NCBI GenBank assembly: GCA_905235735.1
Contig: CAJOMU010000007.1
Location: 62,001-126,000, forward strand
Length of the DNA: 64,000 nt
From: an uncultured Synergistales bacterium
Lineage (GTDB): Bacteria; Synergistota; Synergistia; Synergistales; Aminobacteriaceae
Direction: 5' to 3'
In this document: positions 15,809-25,991 of the stretch, piece after piece
Layout of the letters: each line of letters starts with the position of its first letter
Numbering within the stretch: the first letter of the stretch is position 1
The notes under the pieces: generated by a model
The model's input: only the letters and a program-made list of their open reading frames with translations
The model's database searches: none
What the model was told of the DNA's origin: nothing
Program-made: the position numbers and the translations under genes

Positions 15809-17169
15809 CATACGAACAGATAAAAGCATTCACTGTACTTGGCCTTCCGCCTGATGCCGGTGAAATGGAAATAAAACGCGCATATGCCAGGAAGCTCAAA
15901 ACATGTAACCCTGAGACAAATCCGGAAGCATGGATGTCATTGCATGATGCTTACGAGAAGGCACTTACAGCGTCAAAGGAGGATAGAAGCGATTTATTTT
16001 ATGATGAAGATGAATATGATGATAAGTTCACGAATCTTTTTGAGACATCCACAAACGAACAAGAGCAAGAACAAGAGAGCGAATATGATTCATTCTTTAA
16101 GGACATAGAAGAGTTATCATCAGAATCAGAAGCGAATTATAAGCTTGGATACATCTCCATAAAGCTGAGCAGTACGATAACATTGAATCTGAAGCACAGC
16201 ATGAAGCCAGACGGGACATTAATCATAACAGGTATTGAGATTCAGAAACCACAGAAGAGTCTGTCAAACAGGACGTTCAGCTTAGAGATTCCAGAATATA
16301 TAAATGGATACCCTGTAACAGAAATAGGCACTTCAGCACTCTCATCATGCCATATATTGAAGGAAGTAGTCATTTCGGATTCAGTAGTGAAGATAGGGAA
16401 GTTTGCATTTTTCAACTGCATTTGTCTTGAAAACGTGAAATTGCCCTACAGCTTAATCACGATTGACGATAAAGCATTTGAAGACTGTGATTCACTAAGG
16501 CGTATTGATATTCCTAATGGGACTTCGCGTATTGGAGACAAGGCATTTTCAGGGTGCATATTCCTTGAAGATGTGTACATACCTCCGAGTGTGAAGCATA
16601 TCGGGAAGGATGCATTTGATGGATGTGTAATGCTGAATGTCTTTGAGAGGGAAGGAAGCTATAAGGTATACAGCGATATATTTGCATCTGATGAAATCCA
16701 ACGGAAAAAACTCAATATATACAGCATAGGTGAAGGGTTTGAATTGATTGATGCCGGCAGAAAATTTGAGAGAGTTCATGACATAAGGAAGTACGCTTAC
16801 ATCTTCATAGATGAGAGGACGGGAGTTGAATTAGGGATAATAGATGACGGACGAAAACGATTAGGACTTACTGACGGTATGCTTGCGAAGAAGATTCTTG
16901 CTGGGTCTCCTATGATTCCTAAAGGGATTTACTTGGAACGTAATCTTGATGTATGCAGGGGCATGATATGGTGTGAGTATTCATTTGACGTGATAACTCC
17001 TACAGAAGGTGCATTGAAATTTTTCGGAGGGCTTGTAGTGTGCAATTCATACGTACTGCATATTTCATCATCAACGCAAAGTTACATTGGGAATTCTGAT
17101 ATGGAGAGAATATCAAATCTCGGAGGAATATCTAATTTTGTGAGGTCATTAAGGCCAAAAATAAATTAG
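15805..17169 (+). CDS. J-like domain protein with BspA-type leucine-rich repeats
   Basis: 454 aa from the ATG at 15805, which overlaps the Hsp70 stop (ATGA); an in-frame ATG at 15793 is possible. Residues 1-65 resemble the J-like domains of DjlB/DjlC (VLGLPPDAGEMEIKRAYA, then DAYEKAL), but the catalytic HPD is replaced by NPE in KTCNPETNPEA. An acidic linker is followed by about five BspA/LRR_5 repeats (residues 155-275, with units like EIGTSALSSCHILKEV and IGDKAFSGC), then an alpha/beta tail. The pairing mirrors HscC-DjlC in enterobacteria. It is cytoplasmic by lack of a signal peptide. The repeats suggest client binding; that is inference. Confidence 0.75.
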   Translation: MTYEQIKAFTVLGLPPDAGEMEIKRAYARKLKTCNPETNPEAWMSLHDAYEKALTASKEDRSDLFYDEDEYDDKFTNLFETSTNEQEQEQESEYDSFFKDIEELSSESEANYKLGYISIKLSSTITLNLKHSMKPDGTLIITGIEIQKPQKSLSNRTFSLEIPEYINGYPVTEIGTSALSSCHILKEVVISDSVVKIGKFAFFNCICLENVKLPYSLITIDDKAFEDCDSLRRIDIPNGTSRIGDKAFSGCIFLEDVYIPPSVKHIGKDAFDGCVMLNVFEREGSYKVYSDIFASDEIQRKKLNIYSIGEGFELIDAGRKFERVHDIRKYAYIFIDERTGVELGIIDDGRKRLGLTDGMLAKKILAGSPMIPKGIYLERNLDVCRGMIWCEYSFDVITPTEGALKFFGGLVVCNSYVLHISSSTQSYIGNSDMERISNLGGISNFVRSLRPKIN

Positions 17170-17293
17170 GGCAAAAAGCATAAAAAATAAACTCCCTGCC
17201 CTTTGTTTTTGTATCTGTAAATGTCCTTTCAGACAATGTGAACTACTACGCGTATCACCAATGAGGGAAAAAATGCCAAGTCTTTTTGCTATA

Positions 17294-18400
17294 TCACCAA
17301 TTCTCGCCAATCTCTTTGAGAGCTTTTTGGGCATCTTCGTGATTTTGCTGTGCAGCTTTACGAAGCCACTTTATAGCTTCATCTTCATTCTTCTCTGAGC
17401 CTTTAACATAGCCTTTAGCGTACATTATTCCTAAAACATATTGTGCATCAGCAAGTCCCTGTTCTGCGCTCTTACGCATCCATTTTTCTGCTTCAGGCAA
17501 ATTTTGCACCACGACTTCACCAATAAGATACGCAGTCCCTAAAATATATTGCGCCTCCTTGAAGTCCTGATCTGCTGCCATACGTAACCAGTATATGGCT
17601 TTAGTATAGTCTTGCTTGATACCTTCGCCATTGAAATATAGCATTCCTACAGCAAACTGAGCTTTTGCATTTCCTTGTGAAGCGATATTCTTGAGGTTGT
17701 CAAGGTATTTCAAGTTGCCGTTGCCCTGCATGATAGCTTTGATCAGCCACTTTATAGCCTCATCGTAATCCTGTTTCACACCTTCACCTTTGCTGTATAT
17801 TAAGCCTAATTTGTTTTGTGCATCAGCGAGTCCCTGTTCAGCCGCTTTACTGTACCATTTGAAAGCCTCTGCTTTATCAGGAGTTACTCCATAATACCCT
17901 TCATCATAAATAAGGCCTAAACTATATTGTGCCTCAACATAATTTTGGTCAGCTGATTTCATGAACCATTTTAAGGCTTCTTCATAATTCTTCTTAATGC
18001 CTTTGCCTTCAGCGTACATGTAACCCAGCTGATACAGCGCGTTAGCGTCCAGTTCTTCGGGAACGTTCAGCCATAATCTTGCAGCTTCAGCATAATCTTG
18101 TCTGACGTATTTTCCGTAGAAGTAAAACCTTCCCAATCTGAATTGAGCTTTACGATGACCCTGTTTAGCGGCCGCAGTATACCATTTGAAGGCTTCATCT
18201 TCGTAGGGAGCTACACCTCTTCCGGTTTCATAAGCGTAGCCGAGTTCATATTGAGCTTCAATGTTGCCCCCTTTCGCATCTCTTAATAAAACTTGAACAC
18301 GAGCCATTGCTTCATCGAAATCAGACCATCCGTAAGCTGGCATAACAAGAAGCAGAAAACAAATGATACAAATACAACATACTTGTAATTTAATGCGCAA
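17294..18400 (-). CDS. Exported Sel1-repeat (SLR) protein
   Basis: 368 aa. A signal peptide (residues 1-25, ending PAYGW) is followed by nine or so Sel1-like repeats of ~36 residues with the A-x2-LG-x2-Y-x2-G consensus (for example AQYELGYAYETGRGV, AQFRLGRFYFYGK). These alpha-solenoids mediate protein-protein contacts in the periplasm or at the surface. Near-identical spacing of the repeats indicates internal duplication. The gene is monocistronic. Its partner and function are not evident. Confidence 0.88.
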   Translation of the reverse strand: MRIKLQVCCICIICFLLLVMPAYGWSDFDEAMARVQVLLRDAKGGNIEAQYELGYAYETGRGVAPYEDEAFKWYTAAAKQGHRKAQFRLGRFYFYGKYVRQDYAEAARLWLNVPEELDANALYQLGYMYAEGKGIKKNYEEALKWFMKSADQNYVEAQYSLGLIYDEGYYGVTPDKAEAFKWYSKAAEQGLADAQNKLGLIYSKGEGVKQDYDEAIKWLIKAIMQGNGNLKYLDNLKNIASQGNAKAQFAVGMLYFNGEGIKQDYTKAIYWLRMAADQDFKEAQYILGTAYLIGEVVVQNLPEAEKWMRKSAEQGLADAQYVLGIMYAKGYVKGSEKNEDEAIKWLRKAAQQNHEDAQKALKEIGENW

Positions 18401-18464
18401 TTATAAAACTTCCTTTCTTTTTTCTGTATTAAGTTAATTGTACATACTACATAATAAAAAATAA

Positions 18465-18500
18465 TAAAAAAAAGCCCTCGAAATACAATCGGGGGCCTTA
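18465..18500 (-). terminator. Region between the Sel1 and valS genes: terminator of valS
   Basis: On the minus strand GCCCCCGA and TCGAGGGC form a stem with one mismatch around a 7-nt loop, followed by a run of eight T. It lies just past the valS stop. Confidence 0.75.
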
Positions 18501-18508
18501 GTGAATTT

Positions 18509-21202
18509 TTACTTACTCAGGCTTTCAAGATTCGCTTTCAGTCTCTCACTCTGTGCTCGTCCCTCTTCTACCTTTGAACGTTCCTTCTCTACTACTTCTG
18601 CTGGTGCTTTCGATACGAATTCTGGCTTATTCAGTCTCATCTGACTTGATGCTATCGTCTTCTCAATCGCAGCAATCTCTCCTTCAAGACGCGTTATTTC
18701 CTTCGGTACATCAAGTACATCTCCAACAGGCAGTTTCACTTCTGCATCTCCGCTCACACTCGACAATGAAGGGCCATATGACCATTCGCTTGAAGGTTCT
18801 TCAAGAATCACTTCATGAACTCGGCACAAATTGCATATCTGATTCAATGAGGCTTTTATTATTCGTGATGTCTCTGTGTCTGAATGAACTCGAATAACTG
18901 AACGGTTCAGCCATTGCTGTGGTGGCACATGCGCTTCTGCCCTCAAGTTACGCAGTGAACGTACAATGTCCTGCAAGACTTTCATATCTTCATTCACACC
19001 ATTGAACATGTATTCGTTATTCGGACTTGGCCATGATGAACGCATTATGAATTCATCTCCGTAACCGAATGCATTCCATAGTTCTTCTGTAATGAACGGG
19101 ATAAACGGGTGAAGCATTTGAAGTGTCTTCGTGAATACCTCTTCGAGAACTCCCATTGTCGTTGTGCGTCTCGCATCTCCTTCATCACCTTTGAGAGCAG
19201 GCTTCGACATCTCAAGATACCAGTCGCATAAATCTCCCCACACAAAATCATATAATCCTCGTGCCGCTGTCCCTATATCATATGAATCTATCAGCTCACG
19301 TACTCTCTTGCACATCTCCTGAGTCCTCGTGAGTATGAACTTATCATGAAGATGAAGCTGATTCACATCTATATAATGAACTTCATCATCGAGATTCATT
19401 AATGCAAAACGTGAGGCATTCCACAACTTATTCATGAAGAATCTGTATGTCTCAATTCGTGTCGATGAAAGCAATATATCCCTGCCCTGAACAGATAATG
19501 CCGCAAGTGTCATTCTCAATGCATCTGCTCCGTACTTGTCTATCATCACAAGAGGATCAATTACATTGCCTTTGGTCTTGCTCATTTTCTTTCCATGCTC
19601 ATCCCGAATCAATGAGTGAATGTACACATCTCTGAACGGAACATCTCCCATGAACTCAAGACCCATCATGATCATTCGCGCTACCCAGAAGAATATAATA
19701 TCGAACCCTGTTACCATTAATGACGTTGGATAAAAATATTTCAGCTCCGGCTTATCGTCTGGCCACCCCATTGTCGAGAAAGGCCATAACCCTGAACTGA
19801 ACCATGTATCAAGTACATCATTATCCTGATGAATATTCGTGCTGTGGCAATGCTCGCATTCTGACGGGTCATTCTCCGCAACCGTAACATGTCCGCAGTC
19901 ATCGCATGTCCACGCAGGTATACGATGTCCCCACCATAACTGACGCGATATGCACCAGTCTCTGATATTCTCCATCCAGTTGAAATATGTCTTTTCCCAT
20001 TGCTCTGGATACCATTTGATTCGACCGTCTTTGACCGCCTGTACTCCTGCCTCTGCTAACGGTTTTGTCTTCACGAACCATTGTTCAGAGAGATACGGCT
20101 CGACTGTCGTCCCGCAACGCTGGCAATGTCCAACTGAATGCGTTATCTTCTCCGTCTTCACAAGAAGGCCAAGCGTCTCTAAATCCTTTGCTGATTCCTT
20201 CCGCGCTTCCTCAATTGTCATTCCCTGATACTTTCCGGCATTCTCATTCATAATTCCCCGCGAGTCTATCACCTGAATCTGTTCGAGATTATGATTCAGT
20301 CCAACAAGAAAATCATTCGGGTCATGCGCAGGTGTAATCTTCACACAGCCTGTTCCGAACTCAGGATCAACCATGTTATCCTCAATGATTGGGATTATTC
20401 GGTCAGTCAATGGAACTCGTACATGCTTTCCGATTAGGTGCTTGTATTTCTCTGAGCGTGGGTGAACCGCTATTGCAACATCTCCGATTATGGTCTCTGG
20501 TCTGGTTGTCGCAACGAGAATGTATTTCTCTTCGGTGTCAGTCTCAACGATTGGATACTGAACGTAATAGAAGCTGCCTTCTTTATCATCATACTCAACT
20601 TCCAAATCTGAAATTGCCGTTGTACATCTCGGACACCAGTTTACGATATATTTCCCCTTGTAGATTAATCCCTTCTTGTATAACCGAACGAATACTGTAC
20701 GCACTGCCTTCGATAATCCTTCGTCAAGTGTGAAACGTTCACGTCTCCAGTCGCATGAATTGCCGAGACGTTTCATTTGTTCGATGATTCGTGAACCGTA
20801 AACCTTCTTCCATTCCCATACACGTTTAACGAACTCATCGCGTCCCAAGTCGTAACGTGATATTCCCTTCTTCGCAAGGTCTTTTTCTACTACGTTCTGT
20901 GTCGCAATCCCCGCATGATCCGTTCCTGGAAGCCAGAGAACACTATAGCCTTCCATGCGTTTAGTCCTGCACATAATATCCTGAAACGTGTGATCGAATG
21001 CATGACCTACATGAAGTGAACCTGTTACGTTCGGAGGAGGAATGACTATCGAGAATGCTTTTGCTTCGGGATTAATCTCCGCATTGAAGAGGCCATGTTC
21101 AAGCCATTCTGCATACCATTTCTGTTCTATGTTATCCGGTGAATAACTCTTATCTAAATTTCTGTTTCGTTTCTTTGTCGTCATCTTTTCATCTGCTTTC
21201 AC
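18509..21202 (-). CDS. valS: Valyl-tRNA synthetase
   Basis: 897 aa class I synthetase. The HIGH motif appears as PPPNVTGSLHVGHAFDH (about residues 53-69), KMSKS as KKMSKTKGNVIDP (about 535), the editing domain contains the zinc-finger pairs CPRC and CQRC, and the C-terminal coiled coil (IAAIEKTIASSQMRL) is characteristic of ValS. Full length for the family. Its start overlaps the stop of the threonine aldolase gene by 4 nt, so the two share a transcript. Confidence 0.97.
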   Translation of the reverse strand: MKADEKMTTKKRNRNLDKSYSPDNIEQKWYAEWLEHGLFNAEINPEAKAFSIVIPPPNVTGSLHVGHAFDHTFQDIMCRTKRMEGYSVLWLPGTDHAGIATQNVVEKDLAKKGISRYDLGRDEFVKRVWEWKKVYGSRIIEQMKRLGNSCDWRRERFTLDEGLSKAVRTVFVRLYKKGLIYKGKYIVNWCPRCTTAISDLEVEYDDKEGSFYYVQYPIVETDTEEKYILVATTRPETIIGDVAIAVHPRSEKYKHLIGKHVRVPLTDRIIPIIEDNMVDPEFGTGCVKITPAHDPNDFLVGLNHNLEQIQVIDSRGIMNENAGKYQGMTIEEARKESAKDLETLGLLVKTEKITHSVGHCQRCGTTVEPYLSEQWFVKTKPLAEAGVQAVKDGRIKWYPEQWEKTYFNWMENIRDWCISRQLWWGHRIPAWTCDDCGHVTVAENDPSECEHCHSTNIHQDNDVLDTWFSSGLWPFSTMGWPDDKPELKYFYPTSLMVTGFDIIFFWVARMIMMGLEFMGDVPFRDVYIHSLIRDEHGKKMSKTKGNVIDPLVMIDKYGADALRMTLAALSVQGRDILLSSTRIETYRFFMNKLWNASRFALMNLDDEVHYIDVNQLHLHDKFILTRTQEMCKRVRELIDSYDIGTAARGLYDFVWGDLCDWYLEMSKPALKGDEGDARRTTTMGVLEEVFTKTLQMLHPFIPFITEELWNAFGYGDEFIMRSSWPSPNNEYMFNGVNEDMKVLQDIVRSLRNLRAEAHVPPQQWLNRSVIRVHSDTETSRIIKASLNQICNLCRVHEVILEEPSSEWSYGPSLSSVSGDAEVKLPVGDVLDVPKEITRLEGEIAAIEKTIASSQMRLNKPEFVSKAPAEVVEKERSKVEEGRAQSERLKANLESLSK

Positions 21203-22245
21203 AAAATTTTTACTGCCCTCGTTAGTTCTTCAACCGCTTCATCTGTCGTCAGCCAGCTCGTGCAGAATCTATATGCTGCTCTTTCATCGTTCAACGGCTG
21301 CCATAATTCATATGAAAACTTTTCACTTAATGCTTCGTTCTGTTCATGCGTCAGAATGGGAAACTGCTGGTTCGTATATGAATCTATCAGCATGGGTATA
21401 TCTGCCTCAGTGAATGCACTCTTAATCTTCATGGCCTGAACGTTAGAGTGTCTCGCATTCTCAAAATATAATCCGTCCTCAAAGAGAACTTCAAACTGAA
21501 TCCCTAACATACGTCCCTTCGCTAACAGTCCTCCCTGCTGCTTAATGAGCGTTCTGAAGTTCCGAAGATTGAATCGATTCGCGTCTGGGAATACAACCGC
21601 TTCACCGAACAATGCACCGTTCTTAGTTCCTCCGATATAGAATACATCACAGACATTCGCAATATCTTCTATTGTCATGTCTGATGCTTCAGATACAAGT
21701 CCTGCACCTAATCTCGCACCGTCAATGAAGAGTTTCATGTTATATTTCTCACAGATTGATTTGATTCGTTCAAGTGAATCTTTCGTGTAGAGAGTTCCAA
21801 GCTCAGATGAATATGACACGTAAACCATTCCAGGCTGAACCATATGAGCATATGTTGGGTCTGCATAGAACGCTTCGAGATAATGCTTCAAATCTTCGGG
21901 GTCAAGCAATCCGTTTCTGCCTTCAATCGAAAGTACCTTATGACCAGTTGATTCTATTGCACCTGATTCATGAACGTTAATATGTCCTGATGATGCACAT
22001 ATAACTCCTTCAACGGGACTGAGCAGAAATTTTATGACGGTCGTATTCGTCTGAGTGCCTCCTGTCATGAAGAACACTTCTGAGTCTGGTTTATGAATCG
22101 CATTCTTTATGAGTTCCTGTGCACGCTTCGTGTGAATGTCATCACCGTATCCTGAGGTCTGCTCATTATTCGTCTGAATGAGACGCTCAAGTATTCGGGG
22201 ATGTGCTCCTTCCTGATAATCGGTCTCAAATTTTATTTTGGGCAA
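21199..22245 (-). CDS. ltaE: Low-specificity L-threonine aldolase family PLP enzyme
   Basis: 348 aa fold-type I aminotransferase-like lyase. The PLP lysine lies in YIGGTKNGALFGEA (about residue 203), preceded by LFIDGARLGA, which binds the pyridine nitrogen; an N-terminal SGYGDDIHTK block is typical of beta-eliminating lyases/threonine aldolases that split L-threonine to glycine and acetaldehyde. The TTG start follows AAGGAGATG by 9 nt. Coupling to valS is unusual. Exact substrate range (L- or L-allo-threonine) cannot be read from sequence. Confidence 0.88.
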   Translation of the reverse strand: MPKIKFETDYQEGAHPRILERLIQTNNEQTSGYGDDIHTKRAQELIKNAIHKPDSEVFFMTGGTQTNTTVIKFLLSPVEGVICASSGHINVHESGAIESTGHKVLSIEGRNGLLDPEDLKHYLEAFYADPTYAHMVQPGMVYVSYSSELGTLYTKDSLERIKSICEKYNMKLFIDGARLGAGLVSEASDMTIEDIANVCDVFYIGGTKNGALFGEAVVFPDANRFNLRNFRTLIKQQGGLLAKGRMLGIQFEVLFEDGLYFENARHSNVQAMKIKSAFTEADIPMLIDSYTNQQFPILTHEQNEALSEKFSYELWQPLNDERAAYRFCTSWLTTDEAVEELTRAVKIL

Positions 22246-22301
22246 TAGTGTTTCATCTCCTTATTGCAGATTTAATGAATTATATTACGTTTTCACCTGA
22301 A

Positions 22302-22336
22302 TCAAAAAAGGAGCGTCCGTTAATGAACGCCCCTTT
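22302..22336 (-). terminator. Terminator of the trehalose operon
   Basis: On the minus strand AGGGGCGT and ACGCTCCT pair around a 10-nt loop, followed by TTTTTT. It lies past the stop of treC and before the threonine aldolase promoter. Confidence 0.75.
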
Positions 22337-22355
22337 GATTGTATTCGTATTCGTA

Positions 22356-23966
22356 TCAGCCTTCGAGAATCACAAGTGTCTCATATGGTCTCATAATTTT
22401 GTGTGAGCCTGAGTAATTCCCGATTAAAACCTCGCCTTTGATGTCTACTCCTGAAATCTTTTCGTCCTCACTGCTGAAGTTGCATAACACAACAAGCCTT
22501 TGATTATCGAGCCTGCGTTCATATGCAAAGACTTTTTCGTTTCCTGCATCGAGGAACTTTACGCTTCCCTCTGAGATTATGCGGTAATCCTTCCTCAACT
22601 GCACGAGCTTACGATAATAATTCAGAATCGAATCATCATCTGCGTCTTCAGTCTCAACATTGATGCTCTTGTAGTTCTCAGGAATACCAAGCCACGTTTT
22701 GCCTTCAGAAAATCCTGCGTTCTTTCCTGAGTTCCATTGCATTGGGGTACGTGAATTATCCCTCGCACGATTCGCAAGAACATTCAACGCTTCAGATTCA
22801 GAATTGCCTCGTTCAAGGAGAATATGATAGTAGTTTATCGCTTCAACATCATCATATTCATCAAGTGATTTGAAGTGCGCGTTTGTCATTCCGAGTTCCT
22901 CACCCTGATAGATATACGGTGTACCTCTCAGCATATGAACGAACGTTCCGAGCATCTTCGCTGATTCTTTCCAGTACTGCCCTTCATCACCGAACCTTGA
23001 AACTATTCGAGGCTGATCATGATTGCACCAGAAGACAGCGTTCCAGCCTCCAGCGTTCGACATTCCCTCTTGCCATTCGACAAAGACATTCCGAAGCATT
23101 TTGAGGTCAGGAGGCATGAGCGAAAATTTCTCGCCGTTCTTGAAATCGACCTTGAGATGATGAAAGCTGAAACACATAGACATTTCATGATTCTCTGGTC
23201 TCGTGTAGCGTATGCTGTTATCGAGTGTCGTTGATGCCATTTCACCGACTGTTATCATGTCCTCAATGCCCGTATCAGTTACGAGTTCACGAATGTATTC
23301 ATGCACACGAGGCCCGTCCTTGCAGAAACGTGTTGCACTTCCCGAAGGAAGATGAAGGTCATCAGGTTTCGATATGAGGTTCAGAACGTCAAAACGAAAA
23401 CCTCCTACACCTTTTGCCTTCCAGAATCGAATTACATCTTTCAATTCTTCACGGACTTTCGGATTCTCCCAGTTCAAATCCGGCTGTTCGGGTGCGAAGA
23501 GGTGAAGATACCATTTGCCCAGCTCTGGAACATAATCCCATGCAGGCCCGCCGAAGCTCGCTGTCCAGTCCGCCGGCTTTTCATCACGGAAGATGTAATA
23601 GTTCATGTACTCTTCATCTCCAGCAAGTGCACGTTTGAACCATTCATGCTGATTAGACGTATGATTGAACACCATATCGAACATGAAGCTCATTCCTAAT
23701 TCTTTTGCCTCTGCAATCATTGCTTCACAGTCTTCCATAGTTCCGAACATAGGGTTAATGTTCCTGTAGTCAGAGACATCATAGCCGTTATCAACCATTG
23801 GAGAACAGAAGAAAGGAGTTACCCATATATATTTGACACCGAGCGACTGAATATATTTCAGCTTTGAACGTATGCCATTCAAATCACCAATGCCATCGCC
23901 GTTTGAATCGCAGAAGGATTTAATGTAAATCTGATAGACCGTACTGCTCTTGTACTTGTCCAGCAT
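22356..23966 (-). CDS. treC: Alpha,alpha-phosphotrehalase (trehalose-6-phosphate hydrolase)
   Basis: 536 aa GH13 alpha-amylase-family enzyme. Conserved regions: MVFNHTSNQHEWF, nucleophile Asp in GGFRFDVLNL (about 200), acid/base Glu in ITVGEMAST, and NHDQPRIVSRFG for the transition-state His-Asp. Together with the upstream trehalose PTS permease this identifies TreC, which splits cytoplasmic trehalose-6-phosphate to glucose and glucose-6-phosphate. The gene begins 2 nt after the permease stop. An oligo-1,6-glucosidase would be the alternative if it stood alone. Confidence 0.9.
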   Translation of the reverse strand: MLDKYKSSTVYQIYIKSFCDSNGDGIGDLNGIRSKLKYIQSLGVKYIWVTPFFCSPMVDNGYDVSDYRNINPMFGTMEDCEAMIAEAKELGMSFMFDMVFNHTSNQHEWFKRALAGDEEYMNYYIFRDEKPADWTASFGGPAWDYVPELGKWYLHLFAPEQPDLNWENPKVREELKDVIRFWKAKGVGGFRFDVLNLISKPDDLHLPSGSATRFCKDGPRVHEYIRELVTDTGIEDMITVGEMASTTLDNSIRYTRPENHEMSMCFSFHHLKVDFKNGEKFSLMPPDLKMLRNVFVEWQEGMSNAGGWNAVFWCNHDQPRIVSRFGDEGQYWKESAKMLGTFVHMLRGTPYIYQGEELGMTNAHFKSLDEYDDVEAINYYHILLERGNSESEALNVLANRARDNSRTPMQWNSGKNAGFSEGKTWLGIPENYKSINVETEDADDDSILNYYRKLVQLRKDYRIISEGSVKFLDAGNEKVFAYERRLDNQRLVVLCNFSSEDEKISGVDIKGEVLIGNYSGSHKIMRPYETLVILEG

Positions 23967-23968
23967 TC

Positions 23969-25900
23969 TTATTCCGCCTTTGCAATTACATTTTCACCAG
24001 CGGAGACATCAAGCCCCGAATTGAAATCGAAAACTGTATAGTTCGCTGTGTTCGTGATTACCATTATCGTTGTGAGAGGATGACCTGCCGCTTTGATTTT
24101 TTCAGGGTCAAACGTAATTAACTTCTGTCCTGCCTTTACACGTTCGCCTTCCTTCACGTGAATCGTAAAGCCGTCTCCTTTCATTTCTACTGTATCAAGT
24201 CCAATGTGAAGAAGAACCTCAATTCCACCCGGCATACTCAGACCTATTGCGTGATTACTGCCTTCCATTGTCTGCTCAACGAGTGCATCAACAGGAGAGA
24301 CAAGAACGTTATCTGTAGGTTCGATTGCGAGACCATCACCTAAAACTTTTTCTGCGAATGTAGCATCAGGAACTTTATCGATAGCGATTGTTTTTCCCGA
24401 CAAGAATGCTTTGAATTCAACAGGAAGATGTTCAGCTTTTGCTCTGGCTTCGAGTTCTGACTGTCTGACTTCTTCATTTGTCTCTGCTTCGATGCCTTTC
24501 TTCTTGCCGACGACATATGTCAATGCGAAGGGTACAGCTACAGCAATCAGCATGCAGATTGCGAACCATGCTATTGAGCCTGGCTTAATCGAAAGTATAC
24601 CAGGAAGACCTCCTACACCGATTGCACTTGCTGTTACACTTGTTGCTGTGCTTATGATTCCTGCTATGCACGAGCCGATCATACCGCAAATGAACGGGAA
24701 GACATACTTTAAGTTTACTCCGAACATTGCAGGTTCAGTTACTCCGAGATAACATGAAATGCATGAAGGGATATTCAATTCTTTTGCTTTTGCGCTTCTC
24801 CTCTGAAGGAATATCATTCCGAGAACTGCGCTTCCCTGTGCGATATTCGAGAGTGCTATCATCGGCCATAACATAGTCCCGCCGTAATCCGCGATTAACT
24901 GAATATCGATTGCATTGCTCATGTGATGAAGTCCAGTGATGACGAGAGGAGCATAGAAGAAACCGAAGACTGCACCGAAGAGTACTCTGAATGAACCAGA
25001 TATGCCCGCGTAAACTGCTGCTGAAATCCATGAAGCTATCTGCCATCCGATTGGGCCAAGAACGAAATGTGCAGCCATTACTGCGAACAATAAGCTGAAG
25101 AACGGAACAAGAATCATCTGCACAACCTGCGGAATAATTTTCTTGAAGAAGCGTTCAAGATATGCGAGTGTGAATGCCGCAAGCATTGCAGGGAGTACCT
25201 GTGCCTGATAGCCGATCATGTTCACCTTAATGAATCCGAAGTTCCATTGATTGATTGTGCCGTTTGCGAGAGCACCTGCAACAGCATAGGCATTAGTGAG
25301 CTGAGAAGATACGAGCGTGAGGCCAAGAATGAGACCGAGCATTTCAGTTCCGCCCATTTTCTTCATGATAGTCCAGCAAATGCCTACAGGGATTCCAACA
25401 TGGAACACAGCCTCACCTAACAGCCACAGGAAATGATCTACTCCTGCCCAGAACTGACTCTGACTTACGAGCGTTGCGCCTCCGAAGATTTCCATGCTGT
25501 CGATTACGTTTCTGAATCCGAGTATTAAACCTCCGACAACGATAGCAGGGATTAAAGGAGCGAAGATTTCTGCGATTGAAGTCATGAGCCTCTGAAGGAT
25601 ATTCTGATTCTGCTTGGACATGCTTTTGACTTCTGCTTTTGATACTCCAGACACGCCGGAGATTTCTGCGAAGTCTTTGTAGAAGTCAGCAACTTCATTG
25701 CCTATGATGACCTGAAACTGTCCTGCCTGAGTGAATGTGCCTTTGACTGAAGGAATAGCATCGATAGCTTTCATATCAGCCTTTTTCGGATCGCCGAGAA
25801 CGAAACGCATTCGAGTGATACAGTGTGATACTGCGACAATATTTTCTTTGCCGCCTATAGCATTTAGTAACTGCTGAGCATCTGATGCGAATTTACCCAT
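23969..25900 (-). CDS. treP: PTS system trehalose-specific EIIBC-EIIA fusion
   Basis: About 643 aa. The IIB domain is N-terminal (phospho-Cys in SHCITRMRFVL, about residue 26-36), the IIC membrane domain with ~10 helices spans residues 110-460, and a glucose-type IIA domain is fused at the C-terminus (phospho-His in EVLLHIGLDTVEMKGDGF, about 570). The IIA fusion removes the need for a separate EIIA. The ATG at 25900 follows GGAGGCGGTTTC; the longer frame to 25948 lacks a site. With treC it forms a trehalose uptake and cleavage operon. No TreR-type regulator is adjacent. Confidence 0.92.
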   Translation of the reverse strand: MGKFASDAQQLLNAIGGKENIVAVSHCITRMRFVLGDPKKADMKAIDAIPSVKGTFTQAGQFQVIIGNEVADFYKDFAEISGVSGVSKAEVKSMSKQNQNILQRLMTSIAEIFAPLIPAIVVGGLILGFRNVIDSMEIFGGATLVSQSQFWAGVDHFLWLLGEAVFHVGIPVGICWTIMKKMGGTEMLGLILGLTLVSSQLTNAYAVAGALANGTINQWNFGFIKVNMIGYQAQVLPAMLAAFTLAYLERFFKKIIPQVVQMILVPFFSLLFAVMAAHFVLGPIGWQIASWISAAVYAGISGSFRVLFGAVFGFFYAPLVITGLHHMSNAIDIQLIADYGGTMLWPMIALSNIAQGSAVLGMIFLQRRSAKAKELNIPSCISCYLGVTEPAMFGVNLKYVFPFICGMIGSCIAGIISTATSVTASAIGVGGLPGILSIKPGSIAWFAICMLIAVAVPFALTYVVGKKKGIEAETNEEVRQSELEARAKAEHLPVEFKAFLSGKTIAIDKVPDATFAEKVLGDGLAIEPTDNVLVSPVDALVEQTMEGSNHAIGLSMPGGIEVLLHIGLDTVEMKGDGFTIHVKEGERVKAGQKLITFDPEKIKAAGHPLTTIMVITNTANYTVFDFNSGLDVSAGENVIAKAE

Positions 25901-25991
25901 GAAACCGCCTCCATAACAATAAAATTTTTCGTGGAGAGTGAAGTGCATAAATTATAATGCAGAGTATAAATTTTTTCGTTGGAGGGCATTG

